In this document: positions 7,564 to 15,737 of the stretch, in pieces | Position numbering within the stretch: the first letter of the stretch is position 1 | Layout: each line of letters starts with the position of its first letter | Assembly: GCA_035457105.1 (NCBI GenBank) | Contig: DATIBX010000836.1 | Span: 1 to 64,000 of the forward strand | DNA from: PSRF01 sp035457105 | Lineage (GTDB): Bacteria > Acidobacteriota > Blastocatellia > Pyrinomonadales > Pyrinomonadaceae | Length of the DNA stretch: 64,000 nt | Reading direction: 5' to 3' | Translations under genes and position numbers: made by a program | The notes under the pieces: model-generated | Told to the model about the DNA's origin: nothing | Databases searched by the model: none | The model's input: only the letters and a program-made list of their open reading frames with translations

Positions 7564-9072
7564 ATGAAGATTCTGCTAGTCAATCCCGAGTTTCCTGATA
7601 CTTATTGGAGCTTCCGCCACGCATTACCATTTGAAGGAAAGCGGAGTGTCTTCCCTCCATTGGGCCTTTTAACTGTGTCCGGCCTCTTGCCACATGCCGT
7701 CGAACGCAGGCTGGTCGATCTAAACGTCGAACGCCTCAAACCATCGCAGATTGAGTGGGCAGACATGGTTTTTATCACCGGTATGCTGGCTCAAAAAGAA
7801 TCACTTCATAACGTAGTGGCCCTTTGTAAACAACGTGGCAAACAAGTCGTTCTTGGTGGACCGTACGTGACCAGCACGATCGAGCCGCTACCGTTTGCCG
7901 ATCATATTTTCCAGGGTGAAGCAGAAACTACTCTGCCTCAGTTCTTCAAAGATCTGGAACTGGGTATTGCCAAACGGATATATAAGGCGGCGGAAAGACC
8001 TCCCATGTCGATTGCGCCAGCTCCTGATTTTGGCTTGATCGACATGCGTAAGTACAGCTGCATGTCGGTCCAATATTCGCGCGGCTGTCCCTTCTCGTGC
8101 GAATTCTGCGACATCATCGAAATCTACGGTCGCATTCCGCGAACAAAAAGTAACTCACAGATGATTGCTGAGTTTGACGCTCTTAACGCACTCGGTTGGC
8201 GTGGGCAACTATTTATTGTTGACGATAATTTCATCGGGAATAAGAAGAACGTCCGCACCCTCTTGCCTGATCTTGCAGCGTGGCAGAAAAAGCATGGTTA
8301 TCCCTTCTCTTTGCTGACTGAGGCAAGCGTGAATTTAGCTGACGATGACGACTTGTTGGTGGCGATGAAGGAAGCGGGATTCCGGCGGGTGTTTCTTGGA
8401 ATCGAGACACCTGTAGAAGAGAGTTTGAAAGAAGCTCAGAAGTCTCAGAACCGCGGCAATCTTCTAGACTCGGTCAGAAATATCCAGGCTCACGGAATGG
8501 AAGTCATGGCTGGTTTCATTGTCGGGTTCGATAATGATCCGGACGACATTTTTGAACGGCAGATCAATTTCATTCGTGAGAGTGCGATCCCGATGGCGAT
8601 GGTGGGAATGCTCAACGCTCTTCCGGACACACAACTCTGGAAACGACTTGAACGCGAAGGTCGTCTGCTTGGAGAAGATGCGACTGGCAATAACACGATT
8701 TCTACCGTTAACTTTGTGCCGAAGATGGACGTCGAACGGTTGATCGCAGGCTATCAGCGGATCATGAGGACCATCTATAAGCCCAGTGAGTATTATCAAA
8801 GAGCGCTGGACTCGCTGATCCGAACACCGCAGGATTCCCGTGAGGTGAACCAGTACAAGGGGCTCAAAGCCGTTACGACTTTTCTCAGACTCGCAATTCG
8901 CTTGGGCGTGATTGACAGAGAGCGGAGAGAGTTTTGGCGGTTCTTCCTGTGCGCCGTGCGCGAGCATCGCGATCGAATGACCGAGCTCCTGCGTCATGCG
9001 GCAATGGGTTATCACTTCCGCAAACTGAATGAGTCGTACGGCGATCAGTACGTCGAAGCGCCCCTCACATAA
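7564..9072 (+). CDS. B12-binding domain radical SAM enzyme
   Basis: A 502-residue enzyme with an N-terminal cobalamin-binding Rossmann domain (about 1-140, ending in VVLGGPYVTST) and a radical SAM domain with the cluster motif SRGCPFSCEFCDI (Cys175, Cys179, Cys182). The C-terminal third resembles DUF4070. This three-part arrangement is shared with HpnP, the hopanoid C-2 methylase, and many uncharacterised methylases, so a B12-dependent methylation of an unactivated carbon is plausible; the substrate cannot be read. GAGGAG lies seven bases upstream of the ATG. The MFS exporter downstream on the same strand (157-bp gap with a repeat) may be functionally linked. Confidence 0.85.
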   Translation: MKILLVNPEFPDTYWSFRHALPFEGKRSVFPPLGLLTVSGLLPHAVERRLVDLNVERLKPSQIEWADMVFITGMLAQKESLHNVVALCKQRGKQVVLGGPYVTSTIEPLPFADHIFQGEAETTLPQFFKDLELGIAKRIYKAAERPPMSIAPAPDFGLIDMRKYSCMSVQYSRGCPFSCEFCDIIEIYGRIPRTKSNSQMIAEFDALNALGWRGQLFIVDDNFIGNKKNVRTLLPDLAAWQKKHGYPFSLLTEASVNLADDDDLLVAMKEAGFRRVFLGIETPVEESLKEAQKSQNRGNLLDSVRNIQAHGMEVMAGFIVGFDNDPDDIFERQINFIRESAIPMAMVGMLNALPDTQLWKRLEREGRLLGEDATGNNTISTVNFVPKMDVERLIAGYQRIMRTIYKPSEYYQRALDSLIRTPQDSREVNQYKGLKAVTTFLRLAIRLGVIDRERREFWRFFLCAVREHRDRMTELLRHAAMGYHFRKLNESYGDQYVEAPLT

Positions 9073-9074
9073 GC

Positions 9075-9147
9075 CAATGTCATCAACTCTTTAGGATCGC
9101 GCAGTTGGGAAGGATGGCAAAGCGGCAATGTCATCAACTCACTAGAA
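9075..9147. repeat. Dispersed repeat, AATGTCATCAAC family
   Basis: AATGTCATCAACTC occurs twice 51 bp apart (9076 and 9127), separated by GCAGTTGGGAAGGATGGCAA and AGCGGCAATG. The stretch beginning at GCAGTTG (9101-9138) is matched with three differences at 14061-14098. It starts immediately after the radical SAM stop codon. Confidence 0.7.
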
Positions 9148-9229
9148 TTCTATTCACAACCAGCATTCGAACACCCTGACCCTTTCCCCTCCTTTGTCTA
9201 GTCGCGCTTGAACTTGTAATTTAATAGCG

Positions 9230-10498
9230 ATGGCCCCGCCGGAACTCGCACCCTCCACACGCACGTCTTCTGCAGTCCACAAACGTTCAGCGTTTGCGGC
9301 TCTGCGTCATAGAGACTTTCGCTTGCTTTGGCTCGGACAGATTGTCTCCGTCACCGGATCGCAAATGCAGTCAGTAGCAATCAACTGGCATGTCTACGTC
9401 CTGACAAAATCTGCATTTGCCCTGGGTCTGGTTGGCCTATTTCGCGGCTTGCCGATAATTATCTGCTCGTTGATTGGAGGCGTCCTTGCTGACGCCGTCG
9501 ATCGGAGACGATTGATGATCATCACCCAGGCGACAATGCTGGTGAGTGCAGGTTTGCTGACAGCTTTCACCATTGTCGGCATCGAGTCTGTTTGGCCCAT
9601 CTATCTGCTCAGCTGTTTTGCTTCTGCCGCAACAGCTTTCGATATACCTGCGCGTCAATCTCTGATGCCTACCCTCGTGCCGCCTGAAGATTTTCCCAAC
9701 GCCGTGAGCCTCGGAATAATCGTCTTCAATGTTGCTACTATTTGTGGTCCCGCAATCGCCGGCTTTCTTTTGGCTGAGAGTGGACCGGCTATTATCTACG
9801 CTTTCAATGGAGTCTCGTTCTTAGCGGTCATTGCAGCACTACTAATGATGAAAGTGAGCGGACGTCCGGAGATTGAGGGAAGCAAACCCAGCGCACTCAG
9901 CCTTGAGGCGTTGAAGGAAGGTTTGAAGTTCGTCTGGCGATCGCCAATCATTGTACAGACAATGACGTTGGACTTTGCCGCGACCTTCTTTGGCTCAGCA
10001 ACTTTGCTCTTACCTATATTTGCCCAGGAACGACTGCATGTTGCGGCGCGCGGATATGGTTTTTTGGCAGCAGCTCCCGCGGTTGGATCAGTACTGACTG
10101 CATTAGTAATGGCGCGAATTGGAACTTTTCGGAAACAAGGAAGAACTGTAGTAATTTCAGTGGCGATCTTTGGTCTGGCTACTGCCGGCTTCGGTGCTTC
10201 GAGAGTTTATTGGTTTTCGCTGCTAATGTTGGCCTTGGTTGGTGCCTCAGACGCCGTTAGCACCGTGCTAAGACAGACAATTCGGCAACTGGTAACGCCG
10301 AACCACCTTCGAGGACGTATGACGGCAATCAACATGATGTTCTTCATGGGAGGCCCACAACTCGGCGAGCTTGAGGCGGGTTCGCTTGCTCATGTCGTTG
10401 GCGCTCCCGTTTCAGTTATCGTAGGCGGACTCGGAGCTATTATCTGTGCATGTGTGGCGGCTATGAGATCAAAGAGCTTGATGAATTACGATTCCTGA
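9230..10498 (+). CDS. MFS exporter, DHA3/EntS-like
   Basis: A 422-residue transporter with about 12 membrane segments. The N-terminus FAALRHRDFRLLWLGQIVS is typical of the MFS_3 (EntS/MefA-like) subfamily, followed by the DAVDRRRLM loop that carries the MFS signature after helix 2. Members export siderophores, macrolides and other lipophilic small molecules. The 5' region (APPELAPSTRTSS) is an unremarkable cytoplasmic tail. It may export the product of the preceding radical SAM enzyme, but that rests only on position. A small ORF follows after 13 bp. Confidence 0.85.
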   Translation: MAPPELAPSTRTSSAVHKRSAFAALRHRDFRLLWLGQIVSVTGSQMQSVAINWHVYVLTKSAFALGLVGLFRGLPIIICSLIGGVLADAVDRRRLMIITQATMLVSAGLLTAFTIVGIESVWPIYLLSCFASAATAFDIPARQSLMPTLVPPEDFPNAVSLGIIVFNVATICGPAIAGFLLAESGPAIIYAFNGVSFLAVIAALLMMKVSGRPEIEGSKPSALSLEALKEGLKFVWRSPIIVQTMTLDFAATFFGSATLLLPIFAQERLHVAARGYGFLAAAPAVGSVLTALVMARIGTFRKQGRTVVISVAIFGLATAGFGASRVYWFSLLMLALVGASDAVSTVLRQTIRQLVTPNHLRGRMTAINMMFFMGGPQLGELEAGSLAHVVGAPVSVIVGGLGAIICACVAAMRSKSLMNYDS

Positions 10499-10511
10499 AT
10501 AAGTGAACAGC

Positions 10512-10937
10512 ATGAATTGGACGGAATGTGAAACCAACGCGCACCAGGATGGTGTGATCGCGCACGTGATTGGCGCCACGATACTGGGCCACTTCATCTT
10601 GGACGAAACTGCTTTCTTGCTGCTCGACATTGGGTTTGTATGGAATATCTACCTGGATGCAGAGATGGGCTTGCTACCTCATCCCGTAGCCATCGGTGAG
10701 CTACAGGTGCCGGCCGAGTATAGAACCGGTATTCAAAGGGATATCGATCGCCTTCTGGCCGGGAATACCGCTAGTGACTTAGAATTCGTTCAAACGTCAA
10801 CTCTTCGAACTCCGATTACGGAAGTAAGCCTCTTCCAAAATTCGGATGGTCGCCGACTCATGATCGAGTGTGAAAGTGGGCAAGTGATAATCGAAACGTC
10901 AATCCCTAAGGGGGAAATCAAAGTTAATGGCCAATGA
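10512..10937 (+). CDS. Hypothetical protein, about 141 residues
   Basis: The product has no signal peptide or membrane segment, is acidic, and contains a hydrophobic core segment (ILGHFILDETAFLLLDIGFVW). It reads as a compact alpha/beta protein of unknown family. The start is either the ATG at 10512 or a GTG nine bases earlier; neither has a strong ribosome-binding site, which suggests translational coupling to the MFS gene 13 bp upstream. Its 3' end overlaps the next small ORF by 11 bp. Confidence 0.65.
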   Translation: MNWTECETNAHQDGVIAHVIGATILGHFILDETAFLLLDIGFVWNIYLDAEMGLLPHPVAIGELQVPAEYRTGIQRDIDRLLAGNTASDLEFVQTSTLRTPITEVSLFQNSDGRRLMIECESGQVIIETSIPKGEIKVNGQ

Positions 10938-11070
10938 TGATTCGGAACTCGACGAGACGGTCAGGGAAGAAGCGGAATTCCTGAGAGACAAGCTCCGCGA
11001 GCAACTCGGTCGCGAGCCTACGGAAGAAGAAGTGAACGAGTGGCTGCGCGAACATACCGAAAGTTATTGA
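10927..11070 (+). CDS. Small acidic helical protein, 47 residues
   Basis: An ATG-initiated ORF overlaps the end of the preceding gene by 11 bases in another frame and is followed by a terminator hairpin 14 bases downstream. The product is very rich in Glu, Asp and Arg, with the helix-like EEAEFLRDKLREQLGREPTE. It is probably the last gene of the radical SAM/MFS transcription unit. No family is recognised; it could be a small partner of the 141-residue protein. Confidence 0.55.
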   Translation: MANDDSELDETVREEAEFLRDKLREQLGREPTEEEVNEWLREHTESY

Positions 11071-11083
11071 AGAAAAAAGTAAA

Positions 11084-11112
11084 GCCGCGAATCTGTCAAA
11101 ACGCGGCCTTAA
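11084..11112. terminator. Bidirectional hairpin terminator
   Basis: GCCGCG (11084-11089) pairs with CGCGGC (11102-11107) around a 12-base loop. A-rich sequence lies to the left and CTTAACTT to the right. It sits between convergent genes and could serve both. Confidence 0.55.
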
Positions 11113-11131
11113 CTTAAAACTATTAGCGAGC

Positions 11132-11722
11132 TTATTCAGCTACAACAAGGATTTGATTATCAATTGATTTAACGCCCTTAATCTTTCGGACCATGCGTTC
11201 TGCCTGGGTCTTGAGATCTTCAGTCTTCACAGTTCCGAGTAGTGTTACTTTTCCGTCCAGCACAGATGCTGTAATACCCAGATTTGAGAAGGTTGGATCG
11301 TCCGTTAGCGCTTTGTCGATAGCTGCTTGAACGGTTGAATCGATGTTGGGCGCACTCTCAGTTGTAGCAGCGCCTCCGGCCGGCGGTGTTACAACTATTG
11401 GCGCGGGCTGTGTTGCGGGCGCCGGCTGCTGAATGATCACCGGCGGCTGTTGTGCCGGCTGCTGAATAACTGTGGGCGGCGGCGGCTGTTGTTGCTGAGT
11501 GGCGACAGTTTGATCTGTCGGCTGTTGCTGGCTATTCATATAGAACAGTACCAACATCGTAATGAGCGCAATCGCCACAACGACCAGTACTCCAACCATA
11601 CCCGCCGAGATACCATTGCCTTCCGGTGTTCGCACCGATTGTGAATGGACGACTTCGCGCCTTGAGTTTGGTGTCTCTACCACTACACGGCTGCGTCTTG
11701 CCTCTTCTTCGTCGTATGACAT
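11132..11722 (-). CDS. Membrane-anchored BON domain protein
   Basis: A 196-residue protein with a cytoplasmic N-terminus, one membrane segment near residues 40-62 (GVLVVVAIALITMLVLFY), a Gln/Pro-rich linker of about 55 residues, and a C-terminal BON domain (about 128-196, VQAAIDKALTDDPTFSNLGI then GVKSIDNQILVV). BON domains bind phospholipid or surface components and often occur in envelope-stress proteins such as OsmY. GGAG lies upstream of the ATG at 11722. A small exported peptide is encoded 97 bp upstream on the same strand and may be co-transcribed. Confidence 0.85.
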   Translation of the reverse strand: MSYDEEEARRSRVVVETPNSRREVVHSQSVRTPEGNGISAGMVGVLVVVAIALITMLVLFYMNSQQQPTDQTVATQQQQPPPPTVIQQPAQQPPVIIQQPAPATQPAPIVVTPPAGGAATTESAPNIDSTVQAAIDKALTDDPTFSNLGITASVLDGKVTLLGTVKTEDLKTQAERMVRKIKGVKSIDNQILVVAE

Positions 11723-11819
11723 CGTTTCTAATCTCCGTTCTTAGTTGAAGGTCTGTGTCTTAACAGTAATGCCGCGTCTGATATCGATTTCGGGTTCCAA
11801 CGTTTAAGAGCTGAGCGCG

Positions 11820-11966
11820 TTACTTCAAGGTCGTGTTTATTGAAACAGTGTGTGGTTGATCAAGGCTGACTTGCTGATCGTGACGACTCGTAGCGTCTGC
11901 TGATATCAAGGTCCCGGTTACGACCAGTAAACTCAACACAACCAGGAAAACCAGTACTCGCCTCAT
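11820..11966 (-). CDS. Small exported peptide, 48 residues
   Basis: The ORF starts at an ATG preceded by GGGAGA at good spacing. The product begins MRRVLVFLVVLSLLVVTGTL, a clear signal peptide with probable cleavage after ISA-DA, leaving a mature peptide of about 25 polar residues ending TTLK. No family is recognised. It shares strand with the BON protein gene 97 bp downstream, so an envelope role is plausible but unproven. Confidence 0.5.
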   Translation of the reverse strand: MRRVLVFLVVLSLLVVTGTLISADATSRHDQQVSLDQPHTVSINTTLK

Positions 11967-12260
11967 GTTTATTCTCCCGAAATCTAATTTTTGTCGGCGT
12001 CAAAATCATTCTCGAGATGAGCTTTGGCAAAGGACGTTCCGCGATATGTAATTAGGCTAATTCGCCCGCAAATACAGGCGAATTCCTAAAAGTCACCGAG
12101 GATGGGCTGATGATGGCTTCCAGAAGTGTCTGAATGTAGTACGTATTTGAGGGAGGTCGATGAGGACGAATGGTTTCATTTCAGGACATGAGTCAATAAA
12201 CACCCGAATTTTCAGCGGGTCTGCTTCACTTAATCAACCTCAACATTTAGGATTCAAGGC
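11967..12260. other. Intergenic region upstream of HDAC-like gene
   Basis: No ORF, repeat or confident promoter is visible in this 294-bp divergent gap. Both the small exported peptide gene and the deacetylase gene should be expressed from it. Confidence 0.3.
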
Positions 12261-13196
12261 ATGACGACTGCAATAGTCCACCACCCGATCTTCCGCGAGC
12301 ACGATACTGGCCCTGGACACCCTGAAACTGCTTCGCGTTACACAGTTGTCATGGAGGCGCTCAGAAGTTCGTCAGAACTCGATCTTGTGGAAGTTAAAGC
12401 CATCAGCGCCCCGCGAGGTGACATCCAGGCCGTGCACTCGCCGCAGGTCTACAAAACGGTCGAAAAGGTCGTTAGTGAAGGCACCGCCTACCTGGATTCA
12501 GACACGGTGGTCTCAATGAGATCGCTTGATGCCGCGACACATGCGGCCGGTGCTTCCTGTCAGGCTATTGACATGGTGATGAGGGGGGAAGTGAAGAACG
12601 CCTTCGTTCCAGTTCGCCCGCCGGGTCATCATGCGACCGCAGAGCGTTCGATGGGATTTTGCCTGTTCAACAACGTGGCGGTGGCCGCACGTTACGCTCA
12701 GAATCATTACTCCGAGATTGAGCGCGTTGCCATCATCGATTGGGACGTCCATCACGGAAATGGGACTCAGGGAATCTTCTATGACGACCCAAGCGTTTTC
12801 TTTTTCTCGATGCATCAGTACCCCTGGTATCCAGGAACCGGAACACGAGGGGAGCGGGGAACTGGTCGCGGTTTGGGGTACACGATCAATCTTCCGTTGC
12901 GCGCTGCAACTCCGGCCAACGAACAGCGCCGTGGTTTTGAAGGAGCGGTCGAAGATATCCATTCTACTTTTGTGCCGGATCTAATTATTATTTCAGCAGG
13001 ATTCGACTCCCATATCGCTGACCCGCTGGGCCAACTGTTGTTAGTTGACAACGATTTCATTCAAATGACTCGAGTGGTGAAACAATGGGCCAACGAAGCA
13101 TGCCAGGGCAGACTTATTTCCTGTCTGGAAGGCGGCTATAACTTGAATACACTCGGTCAGACCGTGTTGGCCCATGTCACTGAGTTACAAAGTTAA
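12261..13196 (+). CDS. Histone deacetylase family (acetoin utilisation/APAH-like) hydrolase
   Basis: A 311-residue zinc hydrolase of the arginase/deacetylase fold. Visible motifs are RPPGHHA (catalytic His123-His124), IDWDVHHGNGTQ (zinc ligands Asp162, His164) and SAGFDSH (third zinc ligand Asp249). Bacterial relatives remove acyl groups from acetylpolyamines or protein lysines. The length is that of the AcuC/APAH class. The ATG at 12261 follows AGGATT at moderate spacing. The FAH-family gene begins 20 bp downstream and is probably in the same operon. Confidence 0.92.
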   Translation: MTTAIVHHPIFREHDTGPGHPETASRYTVVMEALRSSSELDLVEVKAISAPRGDIQAVHSPQVYKTVEKVVSEGTAYLDSDTVVSMRSLDAATHAAGASCQAIDMVMRGEVKNAFVPVRPPGHHATAERSMGFCLFNNVAVAARYAQNHYSEIERVAIIDWDVHHGNGTQGIFYDDPSVFFFSMHQYPWYPGTGTRGERGTGRGLGYTINLPLRAATPANEQRRGFEGAVEDIHSTFVPDLIIISAGFDSHIADPLGQLLLVDNDFIQMTRVVKQWANEACQGRLISCLEGGYNLNTLGQTVLAHVTELQS

Positions 13197-13216
13197 ATCC
13201 GAGGACTAGTGCTGCC

Positions 13217-14032
13217 ATGAAACTTTATCGAACCAGTAAAGATCCGATCCTGGAAAGTAATCAACGTTACTATCGTGTCAGTAGCGACTGGGATGCGCTG
13301 ATTAATCGGGGTGATCTGATTGACTATCTGACGAGTCAAATTGCACCTGGCAACGAAACGGAACTTGACAGTGTTCTGGCTCCGATTGGATCCCAGGAAG
13401 TTTGGGCAGCTGGTGTTACTTACTATCGCAGTAGAACCGCCAGGATGGAGGAATCACAACAAGCCGGAGGCGGGAACTTTTACGATCGCGTCTACAATGC
13501 CGAGCGTCCCGAGCTGTTCTTCAAGTCGTCGGCACATCGCGTCGCGGGTCCTGGGGAAAGCGTCCGTATTCGTAAGGACTCAAAGTGGAATGTACCAGAG
13601 CCTGAGCTAACACTTGCGATTAATAGTAAGGGCGAGATTATTGGCTACACGATCGGCAATGACATGAGTTCGCGCGATATTGAAGGCGAGAATCCTCTCT
13701 ACTTGCCTCAAGCAAAGGTATACGATCGCAGTTGTGCTCTGGGACCATGCATTTTGATCGACAGAGAATTGCTAGCGGGTTCGACAGAGATCCGGATAAG
13801 GCTGGAGCGGAATGAGGAAGCAGTGTTTCAGGGCTCTACAACTCTGGCCCAGCTGAAGCGTTCACCCTCAGAATTGGTAGAGTTTCTGTTCCGGGATAAT
13901 TCATTTCCGCAGGGTTGTTTCTTGCTTACCGGTACAGGAATAGTGCCGCCCGATGATTTCACGCTGCAATCTGGGGATCGCATTGAGATCTCGATTGAAG
14001 GTATTGGAACGCTAGCTAACATGGTGGATTAG
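13217..14032 (+). CDS. Fumarylacetoacetate hydrolase family protein
   Basis: A 271-residue protein of the FAH fold. The metal site is visible as VPEPELTLAI (Glu ligands, about residues 130-139) and the later GYTIGNDMSSRDIEG, then KVYDRSCALGP and the C-terminal TGTGIVPPDDF loop. The early GVTYYRSRTARMEES resembles the AraD1/2-keto-3-deoxy-sugar-acid group of FAH proteins rather than true fumarylacetoacetase. It probably hydrolyses or dehydrates a 2-keto acid; the substrate is not determined. It follows the deacetylase gene by 20 bp. Confidence 0.88.
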   Translation: MKLYRTSKDPILESNQRYYRVSSDWDALINRGDLIDYLTSQIAPGNETELDSVLAPIGSQEVWAAGVTYYRSRTARMEESQQAGGGNFYDRVYNAERPELFFKSSAHRVAGPGESVRIRKDSKWNVPEPELTLAINSKGEIIGYTIGNDMSSRDIEGENPLYLPQAKVYDRSCALGPCILIDRELLAGSTEIRIRLERNEEAVFQGSTTLAQLKRSPSELVEFLFRDNSFPQGCFLLTGTGIVPPDDFTLQSGDRIEISIEGIGTLANMVD

Positions 14033-14033
14033 T

Positions 14034-14130
14034 TGATCACATTCAACCCGTCAGAATCTCGCAGTTGAGAAGGGTGGCAAAGCGGCAATGTGATCAACCG
14101 CCTAGAATCCCGCAGTTGGGTGGCAGAGTC
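14034..14130. repeat. Dispersed repeat, second copy of the 9.1 kb family
   Basis: GTTGATCACATTCAACC and AATGTGATCAACC flank GCAGTTGAGAAGGGTGGCAA; a partial second GCAGTTGGGTGGCA follows. The core matches 9101-9138 with three differences. It lies directly after the FAH stop codon. Confidence 0.7.
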
Positions 14131-14159
14131 GTAATTTTTCTAGAACACCAGCGAATCAG

Positions 14160-14278
14160 ATACCACCGGCTTCAGCCGCGTGGTCACTCAACTTCAGCCT
14201 AACAGCAACCTTCGCATGAGCTTGGAAATGGTCGATTAGGTTGAAATTGAAGGACCATGCGGCTGAAAGCCGATGGCG
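14160..14278. repeat. Inverted repeat, GGCTTCAGCCGC family
   Basis: CCACCGGCTTCAGCCGCGTG at about 14161-14180 is the inverse of CATGCGGCTGAAAGCCGATGG at about 14256-14276; the intervening bases hold a further pair (TCAACTTCAGCCTAA and TTAGGTTGAAATTGA). The whole would fold into a long hairpin about 80 bp upstream of the DUF1080 gene. Confidence 0.65.
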
Positions 14279-14359
14279 TCGTCAAACTGCGGTTGGCGCT
14301 TGACCTCTGTTGCGAGTTATCATCCATTCAAACAATCTAATCGAGGAGGATTCCAAAAA

Positions 14360-15070
14360 ATGCGACTTGCATTCTTTCTGTTTCTTGGACTTGTCTGCGT
14401 GTGTACTATCCCCGCGGTTAACTACTCACAGGGCGGCCAGATGGAAGCTTCTCGAACAGTTGCGGGAGGCGGCATCTCGGTACCTGGCTGGGTAGGAAAA
14501 ATCGACGCTAAGGAAGAGGCTGCGGGCGCAAAACTTGAAAACGCAAAGTTAGAAAAGCAGGGTGACGGGTTGCACATCGTTACTGGACCAGCAGTCACCT
14601 ATTGGAATCCTGCAAACAAAGCGAGTGGCGACTACACAGTCAAGGCCACCTTTAAAGAGCCGAAGTACATGAATCTCAACAATCACCCGCACCCATATGG
14701 ATTAATGATTGCCGGTAACGACCTGGGCACCGATCAGCAGAGCTATTTGTATTGTGCTGCTTACGGGAATGGCAATTTCATAGTGCGCGGTTTTGGTCCG
14801 GCTCCATTTCAAATGAATGGAGGCCGTGGCGCTCCAGACCCAGCCGTTAATAAGGCAGCTGGTCCAGGAGAACCCGTGACTCAAGAGATTGCTCTGTCAG
14901 TAAAAGGTGACAAAGTGGAGTGCTCCATCAACAATAAGGTCGTCGCGAGCTACGATAAGTCGGCTCTTGTTACAGCAGGAAAGTTGAAATCGACTGACGG
15001 AATCTATGGCGTACGCTTCGCACATAACACCGAGGCAATTGTGACCGGGTTAACGATCACCAAGCATTAA
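14360..15070 (+). CDS. Exported DUF1080 / LamG-like domain protein
   Basis: A 236-residue secreted protein: signal peptide (MRLAFFLFLGLVCVCTIPAV), then a jelly-roll domain of about 190 residues. The strands YTVKATFKEPKYMNLNNHPH and GDKVECSINNKVVASYDK, and the closing GIYGVRFAHNTEAIVTGLTI, resemble DUF1080 (3-keto-disaccharide hydrolase-like) and concanavalin-like folds, which bind or cleave sugars outside the cell. The ATG at 14360 with GAGGAGG upstream is preferred over an in-frame start 29 codons earlier, which lies in a repeat. No neighbour clarifies the substrate. Confidence 0.7.
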   Translation: MRLAFFLFLGLVCVCTIPAVNYSQGGQMEASRTVAGGGISVPGWVGKIDAKEEAAGAKLENAKLEKQGDGLHIVTGPAVTYWNPANKASGDYTVKATFKEPKYMNLNNHPHPYGLMIAGNDLGTDQQSYLYCAAYGNGNFIVRGFGPAPFQMNGGRGAPDPAVNKAAGPGEPVTQEIALSVKGDKVECSINNKVVASYDKSALVTAGKLKSTDGIYGVRFAHNTEAIVTGLTITKH

Positions 15071-15134
15071 GGATTGTGAACTTTCCCGTGATGAGTGCTG
15101 TACTGTTGGCATACCATTTTTTGTGGAGTCGAAG

Positions 15135-15236
15135 ACAGTACCGGGAGCGAAGCGACCGGATGGTGAACTCAACGAACCGATCAAAGGGATCCGTTAAGTT
15201 GCGTGTACCATCCGGTTGCTTCGCTCCCGGTACTGT
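15135..15236. repeat. Inverted repeat, CAGTACCG family
   Basis: ACAGTACCGGGAGCGAAGCG plus ACCGGATGGT at 15135-15163 is almost perfectly inverted at 15207-15236, with a 43-bp spacer. The element at 53999-54112 has the same layout and the same CAGTACCG ends. Confidence 0.75.
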
Positions 15237-15376
15237 AATCATTCCTTGACACTCACGAAGGTTTGAATTTGTGACCCGTTAATGGTTAAAGAGCTAGAAC
15301 GATGGTGGCAGCGGCTGTGCTTTTGCCGGATTGAATCGCCGCCAAGAGTTAATAATTGTAAGCATGGAGGCATGAG

Positions 15377-15724
15377 ATGATCCGCGTGATTACCTTGATT
15401 GTCGTTCTGTTGTGTATCAACAGTTATGCTTCGCAACAACAAGTGAGCATAAGCCGCGGGTACTTTACTGGCAGCGAGTATCTCGAGATGACTGAGACAG
15501 AGCGACGCGCCTACGCCACTGGAGCAATTAACGGTATGTTGGTCGCCCCATTGCTCGGAGCACCTCAGGAGCGCGTCGATTGGTTGAAAAAGTGCAGCGC
15601 CAATCTTTCTGATACTGACACCGCGGCAATTCTGACAAAGTACATCAACTCACAACCGGGTCAGCTGTCGGCGAGTCTTAATGTCATCACCTTTAATGCA
15701 CTGCGTGAGGCCTGTCCCAAATAG
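15377..15724 (+). CDS. Small exported protein, 115 residues
   Basis: The product begins with a signal peptide (MIRVITLIVVLLCINSYA) and continues as about 97 polar residues containing two cysteines (KKCSANLS and EACPK) that could form a disulphide. YFTGSEYLEMTETERRAYAT is followed by GAINGMLVAP. This pattern is loosely like the Rap1a/Tai immunity type of small periplasmic protein, but the match is too weak to name. GGAGG lies seven bases upstream of the ATG. The DUF4291 gene begins 13 bp downstream. Confidence 0.6.
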   Translation: MIRVITLIVVLLCINSYASQQQVSISRGYFTGSEYLEMTETERRAYATGAINGMLVAPLLGAPQERVDWLKKCSANLSDTDTAAILTKYINSQPGQLSASLNVITFNALREACPK

Positions 15725-15737
15725 ATACTGCTTAAAT

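Noticed and set aside
8464..9015. A 183-codon minus-strand ORF opposite the radical SAM gene
   Set aside because: Shadow of a well-supported gene; no ribosome-binding site or recognisable domain.
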